Below, piece after piece: positions 63,000 to 64,000 of a stretch of DNA of 64,000 nt. The notes under the pieces were generated by a model that had not been told where the DNA came from, did no database searches, and saw only the letters and a list, made by a program, of their open reading frames with translations. Numbering within the stretch: the first letter of the stretch is position 1; the number at the start of each line of letters is the position of its first letter. A program made the translations under genes and the position numbers. This stretch comes from Atriophallophorus winterbourni (lineage: Eukaryota > Platyhelminthes > Trematoda > Plagiorchiida > Microphallidae), in contig JACCGJ010000233.1 in NCBI GenBank assembly GCA_013407085.1, forward strand, positions 62,001 through 126,000. The letters run 5' to 3'.

Positions 63000-63245
63000 A
63001 CTAATTTCAGTGAGTCTTCAAACCGGAAAGTGGTAAACAAAGCAAAATGTTGAACCCAGTGTTAATTTGGGTTCATTCAAGGAACTCGCGGTTCAAATAT
63101 GGACCGACAAAGTGATTCCTTGTCGATTGCTGAAGGGAATTTTAAAAGATCAATTTATATGGTTCACCATCCCATCACGATTTGTTTCTGACTGTTTGCC
63201 ACTGACTTTCGGTTAATCTAACCGAACACATCTTACTATTGCAAT
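63000..63245 (-). repeat. Family D relative with hammerhead-like remnant
   Basis: Shares TTTCAGTGAGTCTTCAAACC and GTGGTAAACAAAGCAAAA with 10.0-10.7 kb. On the minus strand TGGC-AAACA-GTCA is followed by GAAAC (about 63205-63180), the same loop as the other copies; CTGANGA is destroyed. Confidence 0.45.
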
Positions 63246-64000
63246 CGTTTGAATCAGGCACTGCAACCTTCGTTTGTGAGTTGATAGTTTTGCCAACACA
63301 TAATCAAACCTATGATGGCGAGTGAGAAATCACCTAACACAAAGTAGTTTGTTAAAATGTTTCTAAATATCATTTTTGTTTTAGAAGGGGGATCGCATAA
63401 AAGAATTTCTGACAGATAGGAAATTTAAATAGCTTAACAGGAAGTGAGATGTACTAACAGGATTTGTTCGATTTGCTTTAAAAATGGGCATGAAAGAGAA
63501 CTGGTTTTCAATGGTGAGGTAAGGGTCAGACAACGTTTGCGGATTAGGGCCAGGAACGCCATGTTTTCGATTATTCACTCTGAAGCATATAGGACGAACC
63601 GGTTTATCATGTGGGAACACGGAAAATTTGGAATTAGATTTTGCTGTGATTGTTATGATTGTTGGTGGTTTGGGTCAGTCGCCGATTCTCTATGGCTACA
63701 GATAAAAATGGAATAAATTTTTAGTGCTTTTAGCTTAATACATTGAGCCAAGACCCAACGCGTTGACTTTTATTCTTTCTGGTAAGTGTGACCCTGTTGG
63801 TGACCGAGGATGTCTACCCAATACAGTTTAATCAGTCACGAGAAAAAATACATCATTACGGTGGTGACTACTCATAAATACCGGATCCTTTAAATTTTCG
63901 CAGTCCACAATAGAAACAATGGACTTAAACTTCGCTCATCGGCAGTGCATATCCAATTCTTGGGGTGAGATCCGAATCCCACGCTTTACGGCCTGGGCTA
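63246..64000. other. Unassigned
   Basis: An open frame at 63444-63716 is rich in Cys and Trp but shows no domain or splice context. Nothing else recognised. Confidence 0.35.

Noticed and set aside
63444..63716. 90-codon plus-strand frame rich in Cys and Trp
   Set aside because: Cysteine spacing fits no zinc finger I know, there are no splice signals and no repeat relative.
1..64000. Bacterial features such as operons, ribosome binding sites, CRISPR arrays
   Set aside because: Split genes, LTR and non-LTR retrotransposons and piggyBac make the window eukaryotic; no regular spacer-repeat array was seen.

Overview
The window is eukaryotic and reads like a flatworm genome, most likely a trematode of the Opisthorchis/Clonorchis kind. 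This is inferred from three things: gypsy elements whose Gag carries the unusual CHCC zinc finger known from the CsRn1 family, a 38-nt intron next to multi-kilobase introns, and a dense mix of CR1-like, RTE-like, Penelope-like, BEL/Pao and gypsy retroelements with few genes. No assembly or database was consulted, so the species is not proven.

One host gene can be rebuilt completely. EBP2 (EBNA1BP2, a nucleolar 60S ribosome-biogenesis factor) lies on the minus strand from 24276 to 6999. It has seven exons with GT-AG junctions and consistent phase and gives a 304-residue product. Its introns hold a non-autonomous piggyBac element (TTAA sites, 15-bp perfect terminal repeats), five copies of a ~400-550 bp repeat (family C), SINE-like copies (family A), a LINE tail and two hammerhead-ribozyme-bearing repeats. 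A second, unidentified coding exon lies at 52550-52862 (+).

Region by region. 0.9-5.6 kb: decayed CR1-like LINE, a minus-strand endonuclease scrap and a 5'-truncated Penelope-like element (RT plus GIY-YIG) followed by a decayed hammerhead. 7-24.3 kb: EBP2. 24.7-27.1 kb: LINE ORF1 scrap and two copies of repeat family B pierced by SINE-like insertions. 27.3-32.4 kb: a young CsRn1-like gypsy element with near-identical LTRs and two precise nested insertions. 32.4-35.7 kb: LINE fragments and family B. 36.9-39.6 kb: 5'-truncated BEL/Pao pol next to a perfect 24-bp hairpin. 40.9-45 kb: a nearly intact CR1-like LINE (PHD-type ORF1, EN, RT). 45.1-49 kb: a decayed gypsy element on the minus strand interrupted by a LINE tail and by a 292-bp insert with two head-to-head hammerhead cores and a 13-bp target duplication. 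49.3-51.1 kb: a second CsRn1-like element reduced to gag, the start of protease and rearranged LTRs. 51-60 kb: fragments of two RTE-like LINE families, repeats and the orphan exon. 60-64 kb: mostly unrecognised DNA with SINE-like scraps.

The most novel signal is the set of hammerhead ribozyme motifs in at least three sequence families: 5571, 9984-10008 with relatives at 10.1-10.7 and 63.2 kb, 24028, 45524/45657 and 52389. The families share a loopless one- or two-pair stem III, which suggests they cleave as dimers. Penelope-like elements are known to encode hammerheads, and the inverted pair in the 292-bp insert looks like an unusual small non-autonomous element.
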